NCBI RefSeq assembly: GCF_018279165.1
Contig: NZ_CP047290.1
Span: forward strand, 56,001 to 120,000
Reading direction: 5' to 3'
DNA from: Falsirhodobacter algicola
Lineage (GTDB): Bacteria > Pseudomonadota > Alphaproteobacteria > Rhodobacterales > Rhodobacteraceae
Length of the DNA stretch: 64,000 nucleotides
In this document: positions 1 through 8,596 of the stretch, piece after piece
Layout: each line of letters begins with the position of its first letter
Position numbering within the stretch: position 1 is the first letter of the stretch
The notes under the pieces: generated by a model
Databases searched by the model: none
Told to the model about the DNA's origin: nothing
Seen by the model: the letters and a program-made list of their open reading frames with translations, nothing else
Made by a program: the position numbers and the translations under genes

Positions 1-1072
1 TCGCGTCGTATTGAAGCTGCGTATCGACCGCGAACTGTTTGGATTCGCCATAGACCGCAAAGGCCGAACGCCCGTCCTCGGACGCGCCATAGACCTGTTC
101 GTAATCCAGATCGATATTGGTGTAGCGCGCCGTCTGCCGCAGCGACAGCCCGCCGCCGAAATCATGGGCGAAGGAATAGCCGTAGCTGCGCTCGGTCGTG
201 TCGAAGCGGTTGAAGTCCGGCTCTCCGAGGAAGACATCGCTGTCCAGATCGAACCCGTCCGGCAGATCGCCCGTGCCCGGAACCCCCTCGCGGCGGTTGT
301 AATCGAGCATGAAGGTCAGCTCCGTCCGGTCCGACGGGCGATAGCTGAGCGAGCCTGCGACATAGCGGCGGTCGTCGTTGGAATAATCCGTGCCGAGATC
401 GCCTTCCTGCGTCTTGGTCACGATCCGGTAGCTCCAGACCCCGTCCGCATCCAGCACATCGCCGAAATCGGCCCCGACCTCGGTCGAGTTGGTGCCGACG
501 GTCGTATAGACCTCGCCGAAGCGGTAGGGTTTCGGCGTCTTGGTCACGGCATTCACCAGCCCGCCCGGCGCGTTCAGACCAAAGAGCGAGGAGTTCGAGC
601 CCTTCAGCACCTCCACCCGCTCGAACCCGTAGGGCTCGCGCGGGGCGAAGGTCCAGCCGAAGCCGCGCACCGGCAGCCCGTCGCGATAGGTGCCGAGATC
701 CAGTTCGAGGAACCCGCGGATGCGGATGTAGTCGTAGCGGTCGTCGCCCCCGCCATATTCGTCGGTCAGAACGCCCGCCGAATAGGACAGCGTCTTTTCC
801 AGCGTGTCGGCGTTGCGCATGCGGATTTCCTCCGCCGTCACCACGGACACGGCGGCCGAACTGTCGAGGGCCTCCGTCTGCATCTTGCTGCCGGAGGTGG
901 CGCTGGTGGCAAGGATCGCCGTGTCGTCCGATGTCCCCTCGACCACGATCGGGGCCAGCGCCGTCTCCTGCGCGTGCAGCACCGCCGGGATCAGCGCGGT
1001 GCCGACCGTCAGGGCGGCGATGAGGGACCGGGGGCGGTCGATCGCGGGGGATTTCAGGCGGAACGGGTGCAT
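1..1072 (-). CDS. TonB-dependent siderophore receptor, 3' part cut by window edge
   Basis: Outer-membrane ferric-siderophore receptor; 357 codons are visible and the C-terminal barrel lies beyond base 1. The start at 1072 has an AAGGA ribosome site 7 bases upstream and opens a signal peptide ending near LIPAVLHAQ. A TonB-box-like IVVEGT follows, then the plug domain (SAAVSVVTAEEIRMRNADTL, YIRIRGF, VEVLKGSNSSLFG, NAPGGLVNAVTK) and the first barrel strands. These plug motifs are typical of the FhuA/FpvA/IroN-type siderophore subfamily. No siderophore biosynthesis genes are in the window, but a siderophore-interacting reductase lies near 22 kb. The ligand cannot be told from sequence. A stem-loop that would cover the ribosome site lies just upstream. 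Confidence 0.9.
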   Translation of the reverse strand, partial: MHPFRLKSPAIDRPRSLIAALTVGTALIPAVLHAQETALAPIVVEGTSDDTAILATSATSGSKMQTEALDSSAAVSVVTAEEIRMRNADTLEKTLSYSAGVLTDEYGGGDDRYDYIRIRGFLELDLGTYRDGLPVRGFGWTFAPREPYGFERVEVLKGSNSSLFGLNAPGGLVNAVTKTPKPYRFGEVYTTVGTNSTEVGADFGDVLDADGVWSYRIVTKTQEGDLGTDYSNDDRRYVAGSLSYRPSDRTELTFMLDYNRREGVPGTGDLPDGFDLDSDVFLGEPDFNRFDTTERSYGYSFAHDFGGGLSLRQTARYTNIDLDYEQVYGASEDGRSAFAVYGESKQFAVDTQLQYDA

Positions 1073-1080
1073 CTGTGGAT

Positions 1081-1111
1081 CCTTGTCATGGCGATCCGAT
1101 CCATGGCAAGG
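1081..1111 (-). promoter_or_regulatory. Inverted repeat covering the receptor ribosome-binding site
   Basis: Two 11-base arms, CCTTGTCATGG (1081-1091) and CCATGGCAAGG (1101-1111), pair with one mismatch around a 9-base loop. On the minus-strand transcript the 3' arm contains the AAGG of the receptor's ribosome site. It could be a translational hairpin or an operator; which one is inference. Confidence 0.4.
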
Positions 1112-1260
1112 CGCGCACGCAGCTGTGATCGGCTTTCCGAGTGAAATAGTCGTGAATTGCGCCGGGGTTCAAGCGCTTTTCGGAGGCGATCCGCAGACCG
1201 TTGCGGAACCGCCGCACCCCCGCGCGCGTTGGGGGCGGAATACGTCAGGATCAGGACCTC

Positions 1261-2331
1261 ATGGCCGCAGCCCATCTGAACAGGATCAGCACGGCCGTTC
1301 CCGATCACGACGTCCATTCCGTCTTCATGGGATTTGCCGAACGGGTGCTGCGGCAGGACGGCAAGCACGCGCTGTTCCGGCGCATGGCCGCGCGGGCGCA
1401 GATCGAACATCGCTGGTCCTGCCTGACGCCCGCCGGCGATGGCCAAGGCGCCGCCCTCGACCGCGAGGGGTTCTACACCGCCGGCCGCTTTCCCCCCACC
1501 GCCAGCCGGATGCGCCGCTTCGAGGCCGCCGCCCCCCGCCTTGCCGAACGCGCCGTGGCGGGGCTGAACCTCGAGGCGCCGGAGGGGATCACCCATCTCG
1601 TGACGATCTCCTGCACGGGGCTGTTCGCGCCGGGGATCGATTTCCATCTGATGCGCCGCTTCGGGCTGCCGGGCAGCGTGGCGCGCACCTCGGTCGGGTT
1701 CATGGGCTGCTATGCCGCGATCAACGGGCTGCGGCTGGCCCAACAGATCGTGAACGCCGATCCGGCGGCGCGGGTGCTGCTGGTCAGCCTCGAACTCTGC
1801 ACGCTGCATCTGCAGGACACGCATGATCTGGAACAGGTGCTGTCCTTCATGATCTTCGGCGACGGATGCGCCGCCGCCCTCGTCACCGCCGACGCCGAGG
1901 GGCTGGCCCTCGACGGCTTCACCTCCATCCTCGTGCCGCAGACCGAGGGGCACATCACATGGGGGATCGGCGATCAGGGCTTCGACATGGTGCTGTCGGG
2001 GCAGGTGCCGGGCAGCATCGGGCAGTTCCTCGGCCAGAACCGCGGGCAGGTGATGCCCGAGGATGCGGCGCGGGAAACGACGCTCTGGGCCGTGCATCCG
2101 GGCGGGCGGTCGGTGCTGGACGCGGTGCAGCAGGCCTTCGATCTGCCGCCCGAGGCCCTTGCCCATTCGCGCGAGGTGCTGCGCGCCTTCGGCAACATGT
2201 CCTCGGCGACGGTGCTCTTCGTGCTGGCGGCGATGATGCGCGATCCGGCCACCCGCGCCGGACAGACCGGCTGCGCCATGGCCTTCGGCCCCGGCATCGT
2301 GGCCGAAACGATGCGCTTCTCCGTCGCATGA
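1261..2331 (+). CDS. Type III polyketide synthase (chalcone/stilbene synthase family)
   Basis: Homodimeric ketosynthase of 356 aa that would extend an acyl-CoA starter with malonyl-CoA and cyclise the chain. The catalytic triad is visible: Cys118 in TISCTGLFAPGID, His279 in WAVHPGGRSVLD and Asn312 in FGNMSSATV. The start at 1261 follows a CAGGA site and gives the usual N-terminus; an upstream in-frame extension lacks family similarity. The stop overlaps the next start (ATGA at 2328-2331), so it heads an operon with a methyltransferase and a flavoprotein. By analogy with the Streptomyces srs cluster the product may be a methylated, oxidised phenolic lipid or quinone; that is inference. Confidence 0.93.
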   Translation: MAAAHLNRISTAVPDHDVHSVFMGFAERVLRQDGKHALFRRMAARAQIEHRWSCLTPAGDGQGAALDREGFYTAGRFPPTASRMRRFEAAAPRLAERAVAGLNLEAPEGITHLVTISCTGLFAPGIDFHLMRRFGLPGSVARTSVGFMGCYAAINGLRLAQQIVNADPAARVLLVSLELCTLHLQDTHDLEQVLSFMIFGDGCAAALVTADAEGLALDGFTSILVPQTEGHITWGIGDQGFDMVLSGQVPGSIGQFLGQNRGQVMPEDAARETTLWAVHPGGRSVLDAVQQAFDLPPEALAHSREVLRAFGNMSSATVLFVLAAMMRDPATRAGQTGCAMAFGPGIVAETMRFSVA

Positions 2332-3062
2332 CCGCGCGGCCCGATTTCTCGCGCCGCTCGGACCGGGCCGAACTGATGGACGGGCCCTGCGATTACGCCA
2401 CCTTCCGCGGCTGCCTCGTCGATCTGGCGCGGGTGAACCGCCTGACGCTGGCCTATCGCCCGACGCTGGCCTTCTTCGAACGCCTGCGCCGCGAAGGGCG
2501 CCTGCCGCAGGGCCGCCCCTTGCGGGTGCTGGATGTCGGATCGGGCTATGGCGACATGCTGCGCAAGGTCGCGGATTGGGCGCGCGGGCATGGGGTGCCG
2601 GTGGCGCTGACGGGGATCGACCTCAACCCCTTCGCCGCCCGCGCCGCCGCCGAGGCCGCGCACTCGGATCCCCCCATCACATGGCGCACGGGCGACGCCC
2701 TCGACCTGCCCGAGAGCGAGCCGGTGGATGTCGTCCTGACGGCCCTCGTGGCCCATCACCTGCCCGACGCGGCGCTGATCCGGTTCCTCGCATGGCAGGA
2801 CCGCACCGCCCGGATCGGTTGGTTCGTGAACGATCTGCACCGCCACCCGCTGCCCTATCACGCCTTCGGGGCGGGGGCGCGGATGCTGCGGATGCACCCC
2901 TTCGTGCAGCATGACGGCCCCGTCTCCATCGCGCGGGGCTTCGTGCGCAGGGATTGGCAGCGCCTTCTGGCAGAGGCCGGGGTGACGGGCGCCGAGGTCG
3001 AAGGATGGGTGCCCTTCCGCCTTTGCGTCGCGCAGGTTCGGGGCGATGACGCAAGGCTGTGA
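2328..3062 (+). CDS. SAM-dependent class I methyltransferase
   Basis: A protein of 244 aa with the SAM-binding motif I VLDVGSGYGDMLRKV near residue 70, followed by an acidic ribose-binding residue (TGIDLNPFA) and a motif around TGDALDLPE. The start is fixed by the ATGA overlap with the polyketide synthase, and the end overlaps the flavoprotein start by 17 bases. The coupling suggests it methylates the polyketide product. C- versus O-methylation cannot be decided from sequence. No signal peptide or membrane segment is visible, so it is cytosolic. Confidence 0.88.
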   Translation: MTARPDFSRRSDRAELMDGPCDYATFRGCLVDLARVNRLTLAYRPTLAFFERLRREGRLPQGRPLRVLDVGSGYGDMLRKVADWARGHGVPVALTGIDLNPFAARAAAEAAHSDPPITWRTGDALDLPESEPVDVVLTALVAHHLPDAALIRFLAWQDRTARIGWFVNDLHRHPLPYHAFGAGARMLRMHPFVQHDGPVSIARGFVRRDWQRLLAEAGVTGAEVEGWVPFRLCVAQVRGDDARL

Positions 3063-4140
3063 CATCGTGGTGGTGGGGGGCGGCCCGGCCGGGGCGCATG
3101 CCGCCACCCGCCTTGCCGCCGCCGGGCGCGAGGTGGTGGTGCTGGAACGCAGCACCGGCCCGCATCAGAAGATCTGCGGCGAATTCCTCAGCCATGAGGC
3201 GATCTTCTATCTGAACCGCCTCGGCATCGACCCGGCGGCGATGGGGGCGGTGCCGATCCGCAGCGTCGCGCTGCTGCGCCGCGGGGCGCAGATCGCAGCC
3301 CCCCTGCCCTTCGCCGCCGCCAGCCTGTCGCGCCTGCGTCTGGACGAGGCGCTGCTGACCGCCGCCGCCGCCGCCGGGGCCAAGGTCCGGCGCGGCTGCC
3401 GCGTGCGCGCCGTCCGCCGCGCGGGCGCGGGCTGGCAGGTCGATGACGGCGGCGCGGGCCTTGCGGCGCGCCATCTGCTTCTGGCCACCGGCAAGCACGA
3501 TCTGCGCGGCTGGCGCCGCCCGCCCGGCACCCAGCCCGACCTGATCGGCTTCAAACAGCGGTTCGGCGGCGGCCCCGTCACCGACCGGGTGGAGCTGTGC
3601 CTCTTCGACGGCGGCTATTGCGGGATCGAACCGGTGGAGGATGGCGCGATCAACGTCTCGCTCCTGATCCGGCAGGGGCATTGGGCGCGGCTCGGATCGT
3701 GGGGGGCGCTGTGGGATCATCTGCTGACTTCCAACCCCGCCCTCGCCCGGCGGATGGAGGGGGCGGTGCCGCTTCTGCCGCGCCCCTTGTCCATCGCCGC
3801 GATCCCCTATGGCCATGTGCGCCGGCGCAGCGCGGGGGCGTGGCATCTGGGCGATCAGGCCGCCGTCATCCCCTCCTTTGCCGGGGACGGGATCGCGATG
3901 GCGCTGCACAGCGGCGCATTGGCCGCGCGCCATCTGATCGGGGGCGACGGCCCCGACCGGTTCCAGCGCGCCTTCGCCGCCGATGTGGGCGGGCCGGTGG
4001 CGCGGGCCACGCTGATCTCGCGGATGCTGGCGCGGCCCGCGGCGCAGGGGCCGCTGGCGGGGCTGGCCCGGCGCTGGCCGGGGCTGATGACGCGGATCGC
4101 CGCCAGCACCCGGATTCCCGCCGATCGGCTTGTCGTATGA
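3046..4140 (+). CDS. FAD-dependent oxidoreductase (geranylgeranyl-reductase-like)
   Basis: A flavoprotein of 364 aa. The N-terminal dinucleotide-binding fold IVVVGGGPAGAHAA is followed by VVLERS, the second acidic segment of FAD binding. KICGEFLS and the C-terminal SFAGDGIAMALHSG, which contacts the FAD pyrophosphate, are typical of the GGR/aromatic hydroxylase group. It overlaps the methyltransferase gene, making it the third member of the operon. The likely role is hydroxylation or desaturation of the polyketide product, perhaps giving a quinone; this is inferred from context only. Confidence 0.88.
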   Translation: MTQGCDIVVVGGGPAGAHAATRLAAAGREVVVLERSTGPHQKICGEFLSHEAIFYLNRLGIDPAAMGAVPIRSVALLRRGAQIAAPLPFAAASLSRLRLDEALLTAAAAAGAKVRRGCRVRAVRRAGAGWQVDDGGAGLAARHLLLATGKHDLRGWRRPPGTQPDLIGFKQRFGGGPVTDRVELCLFDGGYCGIEPVEDGAINVSLLIRQGHWARLGSWGALWDHLLTSNPALARRMEGAVPLLPRPLSIAAIPYGHVRRRSAGAWHLGDQAAVIPSFAGDGIAMALHSGALAARHLIGGDGPDRFQRAFAADVGGPVARATLISRMLARPAAQGPLAGLARRWPGLMTRIAASTRIPADRLVV

Positions 4141-4188
4141 CCACCCCGGCCTTGTATCCACCGCCCCCCTCATGCCATATCTGCCAGC

Positions 4189-6336
4189 ATGGATGACCCG
4201 CAGCACAGCGCCCTTTCCGCAGGGGCGCCGGACCCCGATCTTCTGACGGCCTGCGACCGCGAACCGATCCATGTGCCCGGGGCCATTCAGCCCCATGGGC
4301 ATATGATCGTCGCGGATGAACGCACGCTGCGCGTCGTCGGCCGTGCCGGGCTTCCCCATCCCCGGCTCGATGCCGCGATCGGCCAGCCCCTCGCCACCGT
4401 CCTCGGCCCCGACCTCTGCGCCCGCCTGCAGGATCAGGAGGATCGCCTCGCGGTTCCCGGCGCGCTGCATCTGGACGGATCGTCCTGGGACGTGTCGGCC
4501 TTCCGTTCGGGCGACCGGCTGGTGATCGAACTCCTGCCGCAATCGCAGCAGGTGGTGCTGGATGCCGGTTTTCTGGCCCGGCTGGATCAATACGGCACGG
4601 CGCTGGAACGCGCGGCGTCCTTCGCCGAACTCTTCCACAAGGCCGCGGAGGCGTTCCGCCAGATGACCGGCTTCGACCGCGTCATGGTCTACCGCTTCGT
4701 GGAGGAGGATGCCGGCGTCGTCGTGGGCGAAAGCCTTGCGCCCGGCATGCCCGGCTTCATGAACCACCACTTCCCCGCCGGGGACATCCCGCGTCAGGCC
4801 CGCGCGCTCTATGTGCGCAACCGGGTGCGCGTGATCGCCGACATCGGCTACACCCCCCAGCCCCTGCGCGGAGAGGAGGACCTTTCGGGCCTCGATCTGA
4901 CCGATTCCGCGCTGCGCAGCGTCTCGCCCGTGCACATCCGCTATCTGCACAACATGCAGGTGGGGGCCTCGGCCTCCATCTCCATCGTGAAGGACGGGCT
5001 GCTCTGGGGGCTGATCGCCTGCCATCACCGGGTGCCGCGCGATCTGCCGCTGGCGACGCGGCTGGCCTGCCGCGCGCTTTCCACCGCGCTCGCCCGTCAG
5101 GTCCGCGCGCGCGAGGATGCCGACCTTTACCGCGCACGCATCCGCCTGCGCACCCAAGAGGATGCGATCCTCAGCCAGCTCGGCTCCGACCGCACCCTCG
5201 GCGCCTTCTTCGCCGAGGCCGGGCCGAAGATCGCCGCGCTTCTGAACGCCGACGGTTTCGCCGCCGTGCAGGGCGGCGATCTGTTCGCGACCGGCCATTG
5301 CCCCGACGCGATCGACATCCGCGCCTTGGCCGATCATGTGCGCCTGCCCGCCGCCATGCGCACCTTCGCCACGAACCAGCTGGAACGCGACTATCCCGCC
5401 GCCGCCGAGTTCCGCGCCACCGGCAGCGGCCTCGTCGCCGTCACCATGTCCACCGAGGTGCCGACCATCCTGATGTGGTTCCGGGCCGAGCATCTGCAGA
5501 CCGTCATCTGGGCCGGCAACCCGCACAAGGACATTCCCGCCGACCCCGAGGCGCAACTCAACCCCCGCACCTCCTTCGCCGAATGGAGCGAGCAGGTCAG
5601 CGGCCGCGCCCGCCCCTGGAGCCATGCCGAAGAAGAGGCCGCCGGCCGCATCGTCCGCCTGATGCTGGAGGCGCGCAACAACCGCCGCGTGCGCGAACTC
5701 AACCACGAGATCGCGACCACGCTGAAGGAGAACGAAAGCCTCCTGCGCCAGAAGGACTTCCTTCTGCGCGAGGTGAACCACCGCGTGCAGAACAGCCTGT
5801 CGCTGGTCGCGGCCTTCCTGCGCATGCAATCGCGCGAGGCCCCCGAAGAGGTGCGCACCCACCTCGCCGCCGCCGAAAGCCGCCTGAAGGCCGTCAGCCT
5901 CGTGCATCGGCGCCTGCATCAGAACGACAGCGGAGAGATCCTCGACCTCGCCCGCTACCTCGAGGATCTGTGCGACGATCTGCGCGAGACGCTGGGCCGG
6001 GGCTGGGGCGACATGCTCGACATCAGTCCGACGCCGATCCTGATCGCGACCGACCGCGCCATCAATGTGGGCCTGATCGTGAACGAGCTGGTGACCAACG
6101 CCACCAAATACGCCTATGGCGACGGCGTCGGCCCCATCGGCATCGTGCTGGAGCAGTATCGCGACAGCTTCCGCCTGATCGTCGCCGATAACGGCGTCGG
6201 GCGCGACGGCGCGGTGCGCGGCACGGGCTTCGGCTCGCGGATGCTGGGCGCGCTGGTCGAGAGGCTGAACGGCCATCTCGACATGGAGGACAACCAGCCC
6301 GGCACCCGCGCCATCCTGACCGCCCCCATCCGCTAG
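4189..6336 (+). CDS. bphP: Bacteriophytochrome sensor histidine kinase
   Basis: Red/far-red photoreceptor kinase of 715 aa. The PAS domain carries Cys22 in LLTACDREPIHVPGAIQPHG, the expected biliverdin attachment site. The GAF domain has the DIP motif (Asp199 in FPAGDIPRQAR), and the PHY domain has the PRxSF tongue motif (NPRTSFAEWSEQV). The kinase end is HisKA_2/HWE-like, with His531 in REVNHRVQNSL and ATP-binding motifs NELVTNATKYA and DNGVG. It starts 48 bases after the polyketide operon. No response regulator, heme oxygenase or photosynthesis gene lies in the window, so its output partner is unknown. Confidence 0.93.
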   Translation: MDDPQHSALSAGAPDPDLLTACDREPIHVPGAIQPHGHMIVADERTLRVVGRAGLPHPRLDAAIGQPLATVLGPDLCARLQDQEDRLAVPGALHLDGSSWDVSAFRSGDRLVIELLPQSQQVVLDAGFLARLDQYGTALERAASFAELFHKAAEAFRQMTGFDRVMVYRFVEEDAGVVVGESLAPGMPGFMNHHFPAGDIPRQARALYVRNRVRVIADIGYTPQPLRGEEDLSGLDLTDSALRSVSPVHIRYLHNMQVGASASISIVKDGLLWGLIACHHRVPRDLPLATRLACRALSTALARQVRAREDADLYRARIRLRTQEDAILSQLGSDRTLGAFFAEAGPKIAALLNADGFAAVQGGDLFATGHCPDAIDIRALADHVRLPAAMRTFATNQLERDYPAAAEFRATGSGLVAVTMSTEVPTILMWFRAEHLQTVIWAGNPHKDIPADPEAQLNPRTSFAEWSEQVSGRARPWSHAEEEAAGRIVRLMLEARNNRRVRELNHEIATTLKENESLLRQKDFLLREVNHRVQNSLSLVAAFLRMQSREAPEEVRTHLAAAESRLKAVSLVHRRLHQNDSGEILDLARYLEDLCDDLRETLGRGWGDMLDISPTPILIATDRAINVGLIVNELVTNATKYAYGDGVGPIGIVLEQYRDSFRLIVADNGVGRDGAVRGTGFGSRMLGALVERLNGHLDMEDNQPGTRAILTAPIR

Positions 6337-6375
6337 GCCCGCCTGCGACATAATTCGTGCTTTCCCAAAGGCCCA

Positions 6376-6392
6376 CCGGCATGGCATGCCGG
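6376..6392. repeat. Perfect 7-bp inverted repeat after bphP
   Basis: CCGGCAT-GGC-ATGCCGG lies between bphP and the MFS gene. It could terminate bphP transcripts, though no T-run follows, or serve as an operator for the MFS gene. Confidence 0.3.
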
Positions 6393-6440
6393 ATGCCACC
6401 CGTGATTGTGCACGGGATCGCCGCCGGAAGGGAACCGACC

Positions 6441-7703
6441 GTGACCACAAGCCCCGCCACCTCCGCCTTCGGCCCGACGGCCGGACGGGTCGTGATCCTG
6501 TGCTGGATCGCCATCATCCTCGACGGGTTCGACCTTGTCGTGCTGGGCGCGGTGATCCCGACGCTCACCGGCGGGGCGATGCCCTTCATGACCGGGACCG
6601 AGGCGACCTTCATCGCCACCATCGGCCTTGTCGGCATGCTGTTCGGCGCGCTCGGCATCGGCGCTGCGACCGACCGGATCGGCCGCCGCCGCGCGCTGAT
6701 CGGCGCGGTGGGCGCGTTTTCGGTGCTGGCGGCGCTGTGCGGCCTTGCGCAGACCCCGGCGCAGCTTGCCACCTTCCGCTTCCTTGCCGGGGTGGGTCTG
6801 GGCGGCTGCCTTCCCATCGCCATCGCCATGGCCTCGGAATTCTCGCAGGGGCAGGCCGGGCGCGCGGCGACGCGCGTGATGACGGGCTATCACATCGGGG
6901 CGGTGGCGACGGCGCTGCTCGGTCTCGTGCTGCTGCCGCTGACGGGCTGGCGCGGGATGTTTCTGGCCGGGGCGCTGCCGGGCCTTGCGCTGGTGCCGCT
7001 GATGCTGCGCCATCTGCCCGAAAGCCCGGCCTTCCTTCTGGCCCAAGGCCGCCGCGCCGAAGCCGAGGCCATCGCCCGCAGCCAAGGCATCACCCTGACC
7101 GAGCCGGAGACCGGGCCGAAACCGTCCATGCGCACGCTGATCGCGCCGGGCTTCCTGCGCACGACGCTGGCGATCTGGCTGACCTCGTTCATGGGGCTGC
7201 TGCTCGTCTATGGGCTGAACAGCTGGCTGCCCGCGCTGATGGTCGCGGCCGATTACGGGCTGGAACGGGGGCTGTGGCTGCTCCTGCTGCTGAATGCCGG
7301 GGCGATCTGCGGGCTGTTGGTCGCCGGTCAGGTCGGCGACCGGATCGGCCTGCGCCGCGCCACGATCCTGTGGTTCGCGGCGGGGGCGGTGCTGCTGGCG
7401 CTGCTGTCGTGGAAGATGCCGGTCGCGCTGCTCTATCCGGTGGTGTTCCTGACGGGGGCGCTCGTCTTCTCGGCGCAGGTGCTGGTCTATGCCTTCACGG
7501 CGCAGCGTTATCCGGCGGCGATCCGCGCCACCGCCATCGGCATGGCGGCGGGCGTCGGACGGCTGGGCGCGATCGCGGGGCCGCTGATCGGCGGCACGCT
7601 GGTGGCGATGGGCATCGGGCACCCGTGGGGCTTTTACGCCTTCGCGGTGGTCGGCTTCCTCGGCGCGCTGGCCATGTGCCTGACGACCTCGCCGCGGCGC
7701 TGA
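6441..7703 (+). CDS. MFS transporter, aromatic acid:H+ symporter type
   Basis: A 12-helix permease of 420 aa. The first helix carries DGFDLVVLGAVIP, the signature of the AAHS family (PcaK/BenK-like), and the loop after helix 2 has the MFS motif around DRIGRRRALIG. GTG at 6441 is chosen because GGAAGGGAA sits 7-15 bases upstream; in-frame ATGs further up lack such a site. The likely substrate is an aromatic carboxylate, but no catabolic genes are beside it. The 3' end overlaps convergent xdhC by 70 bases. Confidence 0.85.
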   Translation: MTTSPATSAFGPTAGRVVILCWIAIILDGFDLVVLGAVIPTLTGGAMPFMTGTEATFIATIGLVGMLFGALGIGAATDRIGRRRALIGAVGAFSVLAALCGLAQTPAQLATFRFLAGVGLGGCLPIAIAMASEFSQGQAGRAATRVMTGYHIGAVATALLGLVLLPLTGWRGMFLAGALPGLALVPLMLRHLPESPAFLLAQGRRAEAEAIARSQGITLTEPETGPKPSMRTLIAPGFLRTTLAIWLTSFMGLLLVYGLNSWLPALMVAADYGLERGLWLLLLLNAGAICGLLVAGQVGDRIGLRRATILWFAAGAVLLALLSWKMPVALLYPVVFLTGALVFSAQVLVYAFTAQRYPAAIRATAIGMAAGVGRLGAIAGPLIGGTLVAMGIGHPWGFYAFAVVGFLGALAMCLTTSPRR

Positions 7704-8596
7704 TCCTGCGCCCCAAGGCCGCCGCGCAGCCATGCGGCGGCCACACCGACCGCGATCTGCTGGGGATGCTTGCCCAAGGCCGGATCGCCGATCGGGCAGG
7801 CGATCCGGTCCGGGTCCTGCCCAAGGGCCATCAGCCGCCGCCGGAACCGCGCCCATTTCGTGGCCGACCCGATCAGCCCCGCCGCGCCGAACCCATGCGC
7901 CAGCAGCCGGTGGCAGATCTCCAGATCGAGCGCGTGGGAGAATGTGAGCACCAGATGCTCCGCCCCCGCCGGCGCATGCGCCACGAGCCGCGCCGGATCC
8001 TCGGCCCAGATCGGGGTGACGCCCTCCGGCATCGTCGCCGGGAAACGGTCGGCAGCGGTATCGACCCATGTGATCGCCACCCCCGGCAGCGGCGCGATCA
8101 CCCCCACCAGCGCCCGGCCCACATGGCCCGCGCCCCAGATCCACAGCGGCCGGTCCGCATGGGCCACCGGCTCCACCATCCATTCGCCGATCAGGTGCGG
8201 CTCGGGCCGCACGCCCCGGCGCGCCTGCGCAAGGATGCGGCGCACCGCCAGCGGCATCGCCCCCGGCCCGCGCGCGATCACCGGGCCGTCCAGATCCACC
8301 TGCGTGAACACCTCGCTGAGCAGCGTCACCGCCCCGCCGCAGCATTGCCCCAGCCGGGGGCCAAGGGGCGTGCGGGCCAGCCGCGGGGCGCGGCCCGCGC
8401 GCGCCAGCGCGATCGCCTCCCATTCCAGCGCGCCGCCGCCGATCGTCCCCTCGGTCCCGTCCGCCCAGACCAGCATCGCCGCCCCCACCTCGCGCGGGGA
8501 GGAGCCGTCATGCGCCGCGATCACCACCCGCGTCACCCGCCCATGGCGGGCGACCGCGCGGCCCAGCCCCTCCAGATCGAAGCCGCGTTCAGCCAT
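7634..8596 (-). CDS. xdhC: Xanthine dehydrogenase accessory protein XdhC
   Basis: A cytosolic chaperone of 320 aa that sulfurates and inserts the molybdenum cofactor into XdhB. The N-terminal XdhC/CoxI domain has VRTREVGAAMLV-like residues (seen as GSSPREVGAAMLVW) and GTIGGGALEWEAI. The C-terminal Rossmann half has LWIWGAGHVGRALV and LIGSATKWARFRRRL. The start overlaps the xdhB stop by 8 bases. The C-terminus runs unusually far into the convergent MFS gene (70-base overlap), so there is little room for terminators between the two. Confidence 0.92.
   Translation of the reverse strand: MAERGFDLEGLGRAVARHGRVTRVVIAAHDGSSPREVGAAMLVWADGTEGTIGGGALEWEAIALARAGRAPRLARTPLGPRLGQCCGGAVTLLSEVFTQVDLDGPVIARGPGAMPLAVRRILAQARRGVRPEPHLIGEWMVEPVAHADRPLWIWGAGHVGRALVGVIAPLPGVAITWVDTAADRFPATMPEGVTPIWAEDPARLVAHAPAGAEHLVLTFSHALDLEICHRLLAHGFGAAGLIGSATKWARFRRRLMALGQDPDRIACPIGDPALGKHPQQIAVGVAAAWLRGGLGAQDQRRGEVVRHMASAPRKPTTAKA

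Noticed and set aside
1153..1171. TGA...TCA pattern upstream of the polyketide synthase, thought of as a RirA/IRO-type iron box
   Set aside because: Spacing is 13 bases rather than 9 and the flanks do not match; chance occurrence is likely.
2677..6450. A 1257-codon open frame on the minus strand
   Set aside because: It is antisense to the methyltransferase, flavoprotein and bacteriophytochrome genes, has no recognisable domain, and arises from high GC content.
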